64,000 nucleotides of DNA from Halorubrum sp. BOL3-1 (lineage in GTDB: Archaea > Halobacteriota > Halobacteria > Halobacteriales > Haloferacaceae). The notes under the pieces were generated by a model. It made no database searches. It was not told where the DNA came from and saw nothing but the letters and a program-made list of their open reading frames with translations. Shown here one piece after another: positions 8,228 through 16,853 of this stretch (within the stretch, counting starts at the first letter, position 1; each line of letters opens with the position of its first letter). The stretch lies in contig NZ_CP034692.1 in assembly GCF_004114375.1 (NCBI RefSeq), positions 1,860,001 to 1,924,000 on the forward strand, in the 5' to 3' direction. The translations under genes were made by a program, and so were the position numbers.

Positions 8228-9700
8228 TCAGCCTCCCGCGCCGCTGGCCGCGGCGCTCGCCTCCTCCTCGTTGCCGATGTCTGTCTCCGCGTCGATCGCG
8301 TCGCGGATGCCGTCTCCGAGCGCGTTAAATCCCGTGACGACGATCACGATCAGGACGCCGGGCATCACGGCGATGTGCCAGGAGACGGTCGTCAACAGCG
8401 GCTGTCCCACGTTGACGAGTCTGCCCCACTCCGGCGTCGGCGGGGTGATCCCGAGCCCGAGGAAAGAGAGTCCGGCGGCCGCGATGATGATTCCGCCGAG
8501 ACTCATCGAGGCGTAGACCAACAGGTAGCCGACGATGTACGGCAGGATGTGTCGGCGCATCGTCGTTCGCGGCGCGAGCCCGTAGCTGTCCGCTGCATCG
8601 ACCCACGTTCGTTCGGACACCTGTAAGGCCGGTCCGCGGACGGCGCGCCACAGCGACGGCCACCCGGTGAGCGCGAAGATGAGCGCGAGCAGGGCCGCGC
8701 CGCTGTACAGCTCGGCGATCCACGTCTGCGAGAGGACCACCGACAACAAGATTACGACGAGCAGCTGCGGCAGCGACTGCGTCGCGTCGCTCACCAAGAC
8801 GATCGCGAGGTCGACGAGTCCGCCGTAGTACGCGCTCACGAGCGCGAGGGTTATCGCGACGACCCCGCTGATGCCGATCGCGACGAGCCCGATGAAAAGC
8901 GAGACGCGCGCGCCGAGCGCGACCTGCGTGAACAGGTCCTGTCCCTCGGGGAGCGTTCCGAAGGGGTGGAACCGGTCGTAGTCGTCGTAAGTCATCGGCC
9001 CGACATTTCGGTCTTCGATCCCCTGTGACGTCGAGTCTCGATTCGCGGCGCCGACGGTGATCGTTTCGATCTCCCCGGTCGCCTCGTCGTGGTACTCCAG
9101 TTCGTGGCTGTACGGGTCGATGCTGTTCTGATCTAAGGTCGTCGGACCGAGCACCGGCGCGAAGACGGCGAGGATCAGGAACGCGAGCACGACGACCAGC
9201 CCGAACTGGCCCCACCGGTGGCGGCGGAACCGACGGATGACGTCGTCGAACGGCGTCCAGTCCGCGGTCCGGTACTGACTGCGATACAGCAGGTAGCCGC
9301 GCCAGAGCCAGTACAGTACGGCCGCGCCGTACAGGTACGTCACCGCGACCCGGAGCCCCCACGCGCGTGCCGGCGACAGCCCGAGGAACGTCCCCTGCCA
9401 GTTCAAGAACGTTCCCTGCCAGTCGAAGAACGTCCCCTGCCAGCCCGATCCGGGGATGTACGTACCCTGGTTCGGAATCGTCTCACGGCTGAGTAGTACG
9501 GGAATCTCCCCGGCCAACTGCGTGAGTCCACTCCCGAGCGGGAGTATCCCGGCCACGGACTGCAGGACGGTCCCGAGTTCGAGGAGTAACAGTACGGCCC
9601 CGGCGAGGAGCCAGGTTCGCGTCGGTGTCGCTGAGAACCGATCGCGCACTCGCGAGGCGAGCCGGCCGGAGTCGGGTCGTGTGGTGTCTGTGTCTGTCAT
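8228..9700 (-). CDS. Peptide ABC transporter permease (DppC type)
   Basis: The protein has 490 residues, longer than bacterial DppC (about 300) because of an N-terminal membrane extension and an insertion. A first hydrophobic segment lies near 30-50, then come a periplasm-facing loop, further helices, and the BPD_transp_1 core at about 260-470. The EAA-like loop is present (WVDAADSYGLAPRTTMRRHILP). The loop at about 87-107 contains three heptads of WQGTF-type sequence. The ATG overlaps the end of the DppB-type gene by 4 bp (ATGA). It forms the membrane channel together with that permease. Confidence 0.9.
   Translation of the reverse strand: MTDTDTTRPDSGRLASRVRDRFSATPTRTWLLAGAVLLLLELGTVLQSVAGILPLGSGLTQLAGEIPVLLSRETIPNQGTYIPGSGWQGTFFDWQGTFLNWQGTFLGLSPARAWGLRVAVTYLYGAAVLYWLWRGYLLYRSQYRTADWTPFDDVIRRFRRHRWGQFGLVVVLAFLILAVFAPVLGPTTLDQNSIDPYSHELEYHDEATGEIETITVGAANRDSTSQGIEDRNVGPMTYDDYDRFHPFGTLPEGQDLFTQVALGARVSLFIGLVAIGISGVVAITLALVSAYYGGLVDLAIVLVSDATQSLPQLLVVILLSVVLSQTWIAELYSGAALLALIFALTGWPSLWRAVRGPALQVSERTWVDAADSYGLAPRTTMRRHILPYIVGYLLVYASMSLGGIIIAAAGLSFLGLGITPPTPEWGRLVNVGQPLLTTVSWHIAVMPGVLIVIVVTGFNALGDGIRDAIDAETDIGNEEEASAAASGAGG
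9380..9442 (-). repeat. Three tandem 21-bp units inside the DppC-type gene
   Basis: The units encode WQGTFFD, WQGTFLN and WQGTFLG in direct succession, a seven-residue repeat that keeps the frame. The units differ at only a few bases, so the expansion looks recent. Confidence 0.85.
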
Positions 9701-10722
9701 CGGCGTTCAGCGTATCCGATCCGCGGGTCGATAATGGTGTACAACAGGTCCTGTGCGATGTTTATCGAGACGGTGAGCAGGATGAATACGAACATGAGCG
9801 AGCCCGCGAGCGGGAGGTCTCCGCTCGTCATCGCGTCGAAAAACAGCGTCCCGATGCCGTTGATCCCGAACACGACCTCGACTAACACCGACCCGCCGAC
9901 GAGCAGGTACGCCTCGCTCGTGACGATCGGGATCAGCGGGATCATGGCGTTCCTGAGCACGTGTTTTCCGACGAGTCGATACTTCGAGACGCCGACCGCG
10001 CGGGCCGTGTCGACGAAGTCTTCCGTAATGATCTCCAGTACCGCCGTCCGGGAGAGCCGGAGCTCGTTCCCCATCGAGGCCGATCCGAGGACGAACGCGG
10101 CCGGCAAGATCTGTTTCGTCGCGACAACGAATCCTTCGACGGTCCAGAGATTCGAGAGGTCTGGTGCGCCGATCAGTTGCGTCTCGACGAGGAACGACTC
10201 CCATCCCGTCCCGAAGAAGAGCGCGTCCGTCCGCGAGAGCAGCGCCAGCAGGATGACCGCGAGCCAGAAGTTCGGCATGGCCCGCCAGACGATCCCGGTG
10301 ATCGACGCCGCGTAGTCGCGGTTCGTGTTCACGTTGAGTCCAGCGTAGATCCCCAGTGGAATCCCGACGAAGATAGGGATCAGCACTGCCCAGAGCCCGA
10401 GCCAGATCGTCCGCGGCCCGAACTGTACGAGCAGCGCCACGGTGTCTTGACCGGGGTACAGCACCCACGACTGGCCGAGGTCGAACGTCACCAAGTCGAC
10501 GAGATACTCGGCGTACTGGACGTGGAACGGGTCTGTCAAGCCGAGCTGCTCTTCGATTCGGGCGAGCCGCTCCTGCGCCTGGGCGCTGTTCACCGGACCG
10601 ACGATCGCCGCGGCCGGGTTGAGTGGCCCGACCCGGATGATGAGAAACGTCGCGGTGACGCCGAGCCAGACCACCGGGATCGAGAGCGCGATCCGTCGAA
10701 GGAGGTATATTAGGCGGTTCAT
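9697..10722 (-). CDS. Peptide ABC transporter permease (DppB type)
   Basis: The protein has 341 residues. An N-terminal helix (LLRRIALSIPVVWLGVTATFLIIR) is typical of DppB/OppB, followed by the conserved loop and five further helices. The EAA-like motif is present at about 225-250 (FVDTARAVGVSKYRLVGKHVLR), and the C-terminus has the family motif for the last helix and Asp-Pro-Arg (IDPRIGYAERR). It pairs with the DppC-type permease, whose start overlaps its stop. The binding protein gene is 84 bp upstream. Confidence 0.93.
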   Translation of the reverse strand: MNRLIYLLRRIALSIPVVWLGVTATFLIIRVGPLNPAAAIVGPVNSAQAQERLARIEEQLGLTDPFHVQYAEYLVDLVTFDLGQSWVLYPGQDTVALLVQFGPRTIWLGLWAVLIPIFVGIPLGIYAGLNVNTNRDYAASITGIVWRAMPNFWLAVILLALLSRTDALFFGTGWESFLVETQLIGAPDLSNLWTVEGFVVATKQILPAAFVLGSASMGNELRLSRTAVLEIITEDFVDTARAVGVSKYRLVGKHVLRNAMIPLIPIVTSEAYLLVGGSVLVEVVFGINGIGTLFFDAMTSGDLPLAGSLMFVFILLTVSINIAQDLLYTIIDPRIGYAERR

Positions 10723-10806
10723 TTCGGGTCGATGTCCCGGCTCATTTCGGGTGGAATTCGCTTCGTCGGGGGTTGCTCGTTGCGCCCGAGATCCCCGATT
10801 TGACGC

Positions 10807-12642
10807 TCATTCAAACGTTACACCGTCGAACAGCCGATCGTGGAACCCGCTCGTCTGGAACGGCACGTCGACGTCGTCGTACCACCACTCTCGGCCGCGC
10901 GGGTGGTAGTTCGGCAGGTAGACTGCGTCTTCCCAGATCGCCTCCTCCATTTCGATAAACGCCTCGTTCCGGGCCTCCTGTTCGGCGTCCGTGGGTCCGA
11001 GATTGCCCTGGATCCGCTGCCAGGCCTCGTCCGCCTGTGCGGAGGCGTCGGACGGGTCCTCGCGCCAGCGCACGAGGTTCCCGTCGTACGGGCGGCCGAA
11101 CTTGAGCATGTCCATCGGGGACGGGTACTCCAATCCGTTACCGAGGGTGTACATGTCGAGGTTGCCGCTCACCGCCTCGTCGATGATCGTATTGAACGGC
11201 GCGCGGTTGATCTCTAAGTCGATGTAAATGGACTCGGCCTTCGACCGGATCAGGTCCGCGATCCGCGAGTACGCGTCCGGGTTCCGGTCGTTGTACAGCG
11301 ACAGCGTGATCGACGCCCGGTTGTCCTCACCGTACCCCGCGTCCTCCATGACGCTGCGCGCTTCGTCCAGCCGCGCCTCGCGGTAGCCGTACGGGAAGTT
11401 CTCCTCCGCGTGACGGTCGTACTCCTCCTTGCCGCCGGGATACACAGAGGGCGGGGCTTGGTGGTACGCGGGCTCGCCCACGCCGCGGAACCCCTGTTCG
11501 ACGAAGTTCTCCTGGTTCACCGCGTAGTTGAGCGCCTGTCGGATCGGCTTCTCGACCCGGGAGCAGTCGAAGATGAAGTACGCGGTGTACGCGTCGTCGA
11601 ACGTGGCGTAGTTGGCCGTCTCGCCGTTCTCCAGCGGGCCGTACGTCCCGACCTCCTGGCCCAACTCGCGCGTCTCCTCGATCGACACCTTGCTCGGGTC
11701 GAACCGGGAGTTCGGCAGCCGGAACACGTCGACGTTCCGATTCATCGCCCGTCGGAAGACCGCGTCAGTGTTAGTGACGACCTGCGCCGCGATCCGGTCC
11801 GGACCGGGTTCCTCGCCGTGGTACTCCTCGTCGGCCGTCAGCACGACTTCGGTCCCGGTCGAGACGGACTCAACGCGGTAGGGGCCTGTCCCGACCGGCT
11901 GCTGTGAGGAGAACTCCGAATACTCCATCTCGCCGTCGTAGCCCTCGACGTCGCCGACGATCCCCTCTGGAACCGGGCTCAACGACCCGTACGCGAACCA
12001 GAACAGCGCGTCGAAGAACGGGCTTTCAAGCGTCGTCTCGACCGTGTAGTCGTCGACCGCCTCGACGTCCAGACTGCCGGGCTCGTACACCTCCTGTTCC
12101 TCGCCCTCAACGGTCTCGGTCGTCGTGTCGTGTGCGATCTGGAAGCCGCCCTCCAGGATGTTCTCTCCCTCCTGGCTGTTCTCCGAGGCGGCCAGCCGCT
12201 CCCATGAGTACACGACGTCCTGTGCGGTCAGCTGGTCGCCGTTATGGAACGTGACGTCCTCCCGCAGCTCGAAGGTGTACGTCCGGCCGTCCTCGGAGAC
12301 CGAGTAGTCGGCGACGAGCTGTGCCGTCGGTTCGAGACTCCCCTCCGGGAGGGCGAACAGCTCGCTGAACACGTGGTCCGAGATGACCTGTGAGCCGTCG
12401 TCTTTGATCTGGACCGGATCAAAGTTCGACGCGTCCGGGATCGACAACGAGAGCGTGTTCCCGCTGGTCTCCTCGTTCGCTGCTCCGTCCGATCCGTCCG
12501 AGTCGCCGCCATCCGATCCGTCGCTGTCGCCTCCGTCACTCTGATTCCCGCTACACCCCGCGAGGCCGACCGTCCCAACGCTGCCGGCCACTTTCAGAAA
12601 CGTCCGTCGCGGCTGCCCATCGCCGTTGTCTGTTTCGGGCAC
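10807..12642 (-). CDS. Peptide ABC transporter substrate-binding lipoprotein (SBP_bac_5 family)
   Basis: The protein has 611 residues. The N-terminus carries a twin-arginine motif (RRTFLK), a hydrophobic stretch and the lipobox LAGC near residue 30, followed by a Ser/Asp/Gly-rich spacer. It is thus exported folded by Tat and lipid-anchored outside the cell. The mature part has family-5 signatures, including YTFELREDVTFHNGDQLTAQDVVYSW and the region around VSEDGRTY. It binds peptides or similar solutes and delivers them to the two permeases. It is first in the operon. Ligand specificity cannot be read from the sequence. Confidence 0.93.
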   Translation of the reverse strand: MPETDNGDGQPRRTFLKVAGSVGTVGLAGCSGNQSDGGDSDGSDGGDSDGSDGAANEETSGNTLSLSIPDASNFDPVQIKDDGSQVISDHVFSELFALPEGSLEPTAQLVADYSVSEDGRTYTFELREDVTFHNGDQLTAQDVVYSWERLAASENSQEGENILEGGFQIAHDTTTETVEGEEQEVYEPGSLDVEAVDDYTVETTLESPFFDALFWFAYGSLSPVPEGIVGDVEGYDGEMEYSEFSSQQPVGTGPYRVESVSTGTEVVLTADEEYHGEEPGPDRIAAQVVTNTDAVFRRAMNRNVDVFRLPNSRFDPSKVSIEETRELGQEVGTYGPLENGETANYATFDDAYTAYFIFDCSRVEKPIRQALNYAVNQENFVEQGFRGVGEPAYHQAPPSVYPGGKEEYDRHAEENFPYGYREARLDEARSVMEDAGYGEDNRASITLSLYNDRNPDAYSRIADLIRSKAESIYIDLEINRAPFNTIIDEAVSGNLDMYTLGNGLEYPSPMDMLKFGRPYDGNLVRWREDPSDASAQADEAWQRIQGNLGPTDAEQEARNEAFIEMEEAIWEDAVYLPNYHPRGREWWYDDVDVPFQTSGFHDRLFDGVTFE

Positions 12643-12706
12643 ACGTGGTGGTACGAGCGTCTCGTGAAAATGAATCGCTCACCGACAAATGTGACTCTCT
12701 CCCAAG

Positions 12707-12740
12707 CTTATTTGTGTCTTAGACGAGGGGATACATATCC
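12707..12740. promoter_or_regulatory. Promoter region with small inverted repeat between divergent genes
   Basis: The minus strand reads cacaaataagc (12707-12716), a TATA-like box for the peptide transporter operon. Next to it is ggatacatatcc (12729-12740), a palindrome with 5-bp arms and a 2-bp centre that could be an operator. Support is by position only. Confidence 0.3.
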
Positions 12741-12861
12741 GTACGGAGAGGTATTGAGATCTCCGTAGTCCGATCGTCGAGAGCGAGACGGGGTGGTTGG
12801 AGCGGACCGGTGCGTCCGTCTCGACACGGGGCTTTTCTACCGCGCTCACGTATCCACGCGT

Positions 12862-13530
12862 ATGAACGAAAAGACCGCCGAACTCCGCGACCTGTTCGTC
12901 GACGCCACCGGTGGCGACACGGCCACCGAGCGCCAGGACGCGAAGCGCGGGACCCTCGTCGACTCCGACGAGGAGTCGGTCGACGCGACCGCGCGCGACC
13001 TCGTCGCCGCGATGCGCGAGCGGTACGGCTTCTCGACGGACCTCGACGACGACGCGTACGTCCTCGTCGCCCGCGGCCGGTTCGACGACGACGGCGACGA
13101 GGCGGTCGCCGCGGCGCTCCGCGACGCGCTGGACGGGCGGGAGGAAGCCGACCTCGACCCCGACGCGGTCGACGCCGAGACGGTTCGCACGGCGCGACTC
13201 GACCTCCACCTCGTGCGCGAGTCGGATCGCGAGGCCGACGGTGACAGCGCGGACGCCGAGTTCGCGTACGCGGACCTGAAGCGGCTCACGGCCGCGGGCA
13301 ACTCGATCGTCGAGTGCGCGGAGGAACTCGGCGCGCCGCCGGACCGCGTCGCCCGCTACGCCGCGGTCGCGCGCACCGACATCGCCTCGACGCGGGCGAA
13401 CGACCGGTTCCACGACACGTTCCGCGACCTCCTCACCGACGCCGACATCGAGGGGTCGCTCGCGAGCGACGCCCGCGAGGACGGGCTGAAAGAGGCGACC
13501 GAGGACATCGAGACGGACGTCTCGTTATAG
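12862..13530 (+). CDS. Conserved haloarchaeal protein (conditioned medium-induced protein 4-like)
   Basis: The protein has 222 residues. The start MNEKTAELRDLFVDATG followed by a Thr/Glu-rich stretch resembles haloarchaeal proteins annotated as conditioned medium-induced protein 4. It is acidic and soluble. A helical C-terminal part (about 135-222, ADLKRLTAAGNSIVECAEELG...) looks like a possible DNA- or protein-binding helix bundle: NSIVECAEELGAPPDRVARYA could be a helix-turn-helix. Its biochemical function is not known to me. The ATG was chosen because the conserved start lies there and a TATA-like box (cttttctacc) sits about 28 nt upstream. Confidence 0.7.
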   Translation: MNEKTAELRDLFVDATGGDTATERQDAKRGTLVDSDEESVDATARDLVAAMRERYGFSTDLDDDAYVLVARGRFDDDGDEAVAAALRDALDGREEADLDPDAVDAETVRTARLDLHLVRESDREADGDSADAEFAYADLKRLTAAGNSIVECAEELGAPPDRVARYAAVARTDIASTRANDRFHDTFRDLLTDADIEGSLASDAREDGLKEATEDIETDVSL

Positions 13531-13610
13531 ATAGGGACGGACGGAGACGCAAGCGGTCCCGAAGTCCCGGTCGCTCGATACGACGCAGTCACTACTGGGG
13601 ACACGACCGC

Positions 13611-13850
13611 CGAAGCCCCAGCCGTGAGGCGGGCGCAGGCGACGTAAGCACCGCAGGAGCGAACGAAATGAGCGACGAGGAGCGCAGCGAGCGTGCGCCC
13701 GCCTCACGGCTGCCCCTTCGATTCCCGCCCCGCACAGCACAGCACAGCCTCACGCCTCCCCAGCCTCGCGGTTCGCGCTCTCCGAGCGCTCACCACTCCC
13801 TCGCGCGTGCGACTCGCGGCCTCCGGCCGCTCGTCGGCACGCGCCGTCCG
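13611..13850 (+). repeat. Dispersed intergenic hairpin repeat, copy A
   Basis: Perfect 19-bp arms lie at 13619-13637 and 13694-13712. The flanks cgaag/cttcg extend the stem beyond a cccc internal loop, giving about 27 nt per arm. The 20-bp family core ctcacgcctccccagcctcg lies at 13749-13768. It is followed by smaller hairpins with three-base loops (gcgctc-tcc-gagcgc and gcggcc-tcc-ggccgc). Apparent long open frames through it are not genes. Other copies are at 20330, 26228, 35882 and 38477. Confidence 0.85.
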
Positions 13851-13852
13851 GA

Positions 13853-13859
13853 TTTTATA
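13853..13859 (+). promoter_or_regulatory. TATA box of the Cas4-like gene
   Basis: The sequence ttttata lies 26-32 nt before the GTG at 13885, which fits a leaderless transcript and decides that start. Confidence 0.6.
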
Positions 13860-13884
13860 CCCGAAGCCGCGGCCATCCGGTCGC

Positions 13885-14553
13885 GTGACGCTCGTTCCCT
13901 TCAGCGATCTGGCTCGCGCGGCGTACTGTCCCCGACAGCTGTACTACGTCCGCCGCGACGGGGAGCGAAGCGTGCCCCCGGAGGCGCGCGAGCGGATCGA
14001 CCTGGCGTTCCGGTACGACGAGTTGGTCGACGCGACGGACCGGAGGCTCCGCCGGCTCCCGCTCCACCGGTCGCCGGCCGCGTACCGCCGGAACCTGACT
14101 CGGCTGCGCGGGCGGGACGAGTACGACGACCTCGTCGCTCCCGACCGCGAGCGCGCGTTCCTTTCCGGGAAGGACTGTCACGGGACCGTCCACAAGGTGT
14201 TGGAGTCGAACTCGTCGGACCCGACGCCCGTCCCCACGCTCGTCTCGTCGGGCGAGCCGCCGGAGACGGGCGTGTGGGAGCCGCAGGCGGTCCGGGCGGT
14301 CGGGATCGCGAAGGCGCTGGCGTGGGAGCGCGAACGGGAGGTCTCGCGGGCGCTCGTCGAGTACCCGGCGGTCGGTGTCGTCCGCGAGGTCCGGCTCACG
14401 CTCCGGAAGAAGGCGGCGTATCGCAAGGCCCTCCGGGCCGCTCGATCGGTCGACGGCCCGCCGCCGCGCGTCGACGACGGTCGCTGCGAGTCCTGCGAGT
14501 ACGCCGCGGAGTGCGGCACCCGGCGGCGGAGTCTCCGGTCGCTGCTGGGCTGA
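13885..14553 (+). CDS. Stand-alone Cas4-like iron-sulfur protein, nuclease motifs degenerate
   Basis: The protein has 222 residues. The N-terminal part has AAYCPRQLYY, the first cysteine of the Cas4 cluster, and the C-terminal part has CESCEYAAEC, giving four Cys in total as in the 4Fe-4S site of Cas4. The central region aligns in order with Cas4/RecB nucleases, but the Asp of the GxxD motif and the ExK motif are not evident (HGTVHKVLES and PTLVSSGEPP instead). The GTG start is supported by the TATA box at 13853. No cas genes or CRISPR array are nearby. Similar stand-alone proteins occur in many haloarchaea. A role in DNA repair is inference. Confidence 0.75.
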   Translation: MTLVPFSDLARAAYCPRQLYYVRRDGERSVPPEARERIDLAFRYDELVDATDRRLRRLPLHRSPAAYRRNLTRLRGRDEYDDLVAPDRERAFLSGKDCHGTVHKVLESNSSDPTPVPTLVSSGEPPETGVWEPQAVRAVGIAKALAWEREREVSRALVEYPAVGVVREVRLTLRKKAAYRKALRAARSVDGPPPRVDDGRCESCEYAAECGTRRRSLRSLLG

Positions 14554-14636
14554 TCCGAGACCGCTCACCGAGAGACCGCCGCCGCGACCCGGCGTCCGGC
14601 GACGGTCGCTCGGCCATACCTGACGCGACCCGGCAG

Positions 14637-14644
14637 TTTATAAG
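14637..14644 (+). promoter_or_regulatory. TATA box upstream of the leuA-like gene
   Basis: The sequence tttataag lies 27-34 nt before an ATG at 14671. That ATG opens a frame of only 26 codons (to 14751), which is not the frame of the downstream enzyme gene. Confidence 0.55.
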
Positions 14645-14821
14645 CGTGTGTGTCGTTCGCACGGGTACGAATGACGCGAGACGAACGCGTTCGTTCGGAG
14701 GATAGAGGAAGTCGCCTCGCGGCGGCTGGCCGCGAAATTCTCCGACGATAACGACGACGGGGCACGACCGCCCCGCGGCGGCACCGACCCCGAGACCACC
14801 GACGAGCCGACGGACTCCCTT

Positions 14822-16408
14822 TTGACCCGAACCACACTCACCGACCTCGACGAGGTACAGCTACTCGACACCACCTTACGCGACGGCGAGCAGATGCCGG
14901 GCGTCTCCCTGACGCCGGCCGAGAAGGTCGACGTCGCCCGCGAACTGGACGCCGCCGGCGTCCACCTGATCGAGGCCGGCTCGGCGTGCACCTCCGAGGG
15001 CGAGCGCGAGGCGATCCGACGGGTCGCCCGCGAGGGACTCGACGCGACCGTGACGAGCTTCGCCCGCGGGGTGAAGCGGGACGTCGACCACGCGCTCGAC
15101 TGCGGCGTCGACGGCGTGAACCTCGTCGTCCCCGCCTCGGACAAACACGTCGAGACGAAAGTGGGGTCGACCCGCGACGAGGTCGTCGAGACGACCGTCG
15201 AACTCGTCGAGTACGCGAAAGAGCACGGCCTGTGGGTCGAGGTGTTGGGCGAGGACGGCTCGCGGGCCGACCTCGACTACCTCGAACGCCTGCTCGGCGC
15301 CGGACTCGCCGCCGGCGCCGACCGGATCTGCTACTGCGACACGGTCGGCGCGGCCGACCCCGAGCGCACCGCCGAAGTCGTCTCGCGGCTCGCCGGACTC
15401 GGCCCGACGAGCCTCCACACCCACGACGACCTCGGGTTCGGGCTGGCGAACGTCCACGCCGGGCTGAAGGCGGGCGCCGACACCGTCCACGGCACCGTCC
15501 TCGGGGTTGGCGAGCGCGCCGGCAACGTCGCCCTCGAAGAGGTGGCGCTCGCGCTCGCGGAATCGTACGGCGTCGACACCGTCGAACTCGACCGGCTCTA
15601 CCGGCTCTGCCGGACCGTCTCGGAGGCGACCGGCGTCGCGCTCCCGCCGAACAAGGCGGTCTGCGGCGCCAACGCCTTCGCCCACGAGTCGGGCATCCAC
15701 ACCGACGGCACCCTCAAGGACGGGACGATGTACGAGCCGTACCCGCCGGAGACGGTCGGCCGCGAGCGCCGGCTCGTCTTGGGCAAGCACGCGGGCCGCG
15801 CCGGCGTGAAGGCCGCGCTCGCGGAACACGGCGTCGCGGTCACAGACGACGAGCTGCGCGAGGTCGTCGCCCGCGTGAAGGAGCTGGGAGAACGCGGCAA
15901 GCGCGTCACCGACGCCGACCTGCTGGCGATCGCGGACGACGTCCGCGGCCGCGAGCGCGAGCGCCACGTCGAGCTCGTCGACCTCTCCGCGACCTCCGGG
16001 GGGAACCTCCCGACCGCCTCGGTCCGACTCCGCGTCGGCGACGACGAGCGCGTCGCCGCCGGCACCGGGGCCGGCCCGGTCGACGCCGGACTGGAGGCGG
16101 TCCGCGCGGCGCTCGCGGGCGACGGCGACGCCGAGCGCGGCGACGGAAGCGGCGAGCGCGACGGCGGGAGCGACGGCGTCGCCTTCGAGCTCGACTCCTA
16201 CCACGTCGACGCGATCACGGGCGGCACCGACGCGGTCGTCACCGTCGAGGTCGACCTCTCGCGCGGCGACCGTTCCGTGAGCGTCTCGGCGTCGGACGCG
16301 GACATCACCCGCGCGAGCGTCGTCGGGATGGTCGACGGACTCGACCGCCTGCTGGCGGCGGAAGGTGACACCGCGGGCGCCGAACCGGGCGCCGTCGCCG
16401 ACGACTGA
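14822..16408 (+). CDS. 2-isopropylmalate/citramalate synthase family enzyme
   Basis: The protein has 528 residues from a TTG start. The HMGL-like TIM barrel begins with LLDTTLRDGEQMPG and contains the metal-binding HTHDD motif (SLHTHDDLGFG) and GERAGN. A linker and the LeuA dimerisation/allosteric domain follow (about 370-520). It condenses acetyl-CoA with a 2-oxoacid: 2-oxoisovalerate (leucine) or pyruvate (citramalate route to isoleucine). Which one cannot be decided here. The same coding frame stays open upstream to 14674 with haloarchaeal codon use, so the true N-terminus may be longer. ilvA lies 2.7 kb downstream. Confidence 0.85.
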   Translation: MTRTTLTDLDEVQLLDTTLRDGEQMPGVSLTPAEKVDVARELDAAGVHLIEAGSACTSEGEREAIRRVAREGLDATVTSFARGVKRDVDHALDCGVDGVNLVVPASDKHVETKVGSTRDEVVETTVELVEYAKEHGLWVEVLGEDGSRADLDYLERLLGAGLAAGADRICYCDTVGAADPERTAEVVSRLAGLGPTSLHTHDDLGFGLANVHAGLKAGADTVHGTVLGVGERAGNVALEEVALALAESYGVDTVELDRLYRLCRTVSEATGVALPPNKAVCGANAFAHESGIHTDGTLKDGTMYEPYPPETVGRERRLVLGKHAGRAGVKAALAEHGVAVTDDELREVVARVKELGERGKRVTDADLLAIADDVRGRERERHVELVDLSATSGGNLPTASVRLRVGDDERVAAGTGAGPVDAGLEAVRAALAGDGDAERGDGSGERDGGSDGVAFELDSYHVDAITGGTDAVVTVEVDLSRGDRSVSVSASDADITRASVVGMVDGLDRLLAAEGDTAGAEPGAVADD

Positions 16409-16489
16409 GCGGACCCGGGGCGGTCGACGGCGACCGAACCGCGCCCGCGTCTGACGAGGTTTTTATTCGAGGGCGCTCGATCGCCCGGT

Positions 16490-16801
16490 GTGAGCGTCGT
16501 CGTCGCGATCAAACCGTCCGCGCGCAAGCGGAACGCGAAGGTGGGGCGGCTCGTCTTCGAGGACGGGACCCGCCACGCCTTCGAGAGCCGCGCGGCCGCC
16601 GAGCGGTGGGCGGACGACCTCTCCGCCGGGGACGGCCACGTCTGGGTCGCGAGCGCCCATCCCACCGACCGCGGCGACGCCGACTGCTACCTCGTCTCCC
16701 GGGCGACGAACGCGAAGTTGGAGGCCGCCTACGACAAGCGCCGGCGGCGGCTCAGGGGCGACGCGGGCACCGAGCAGGAGTCGCTCGGCGGCGAGCCGTA
16801 G
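16490..16801 (+). CDS. Conserved haloarchaeal protein of unknown function, 103 residues
   Basis: The start is a GTG, with a TATA-like ttttattc about 25 nt upstream. The N-terminal part looks like a small beta-rich domain (VVVAIKPSARKRNAKVGRLVFEDG), and the middle includes FESRAAAERWADDLSA. There is no signal peptide or membrane segment, and the C-terminus is basic then polar. I recognise it only as a haloarchaeal protein without assigned function. Confidence 0.6.
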   Translation: MSVVVAIKPSARKRNAKVGRLVFEDGTRHAFESRAAAERWADDLSAGDGHVWVASAHPTDRGDADCYLVSRATNAKLEAAYDKRRRRLRGDAGTEQESLGGEP

Positions 16802-16853
16802 CCGGGAGGCCGGAACGGCCGTCGGGAGCCGTAGTCGTCCGCTCTCTCGTCGC

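Noticed and set aside
13693-13884. Longer start of the Cas4-like protein at 13693
   Set aside because: It would read through the hairpin repeat; the TATA box at 13853 and the conserved start support the GTG at 13885.
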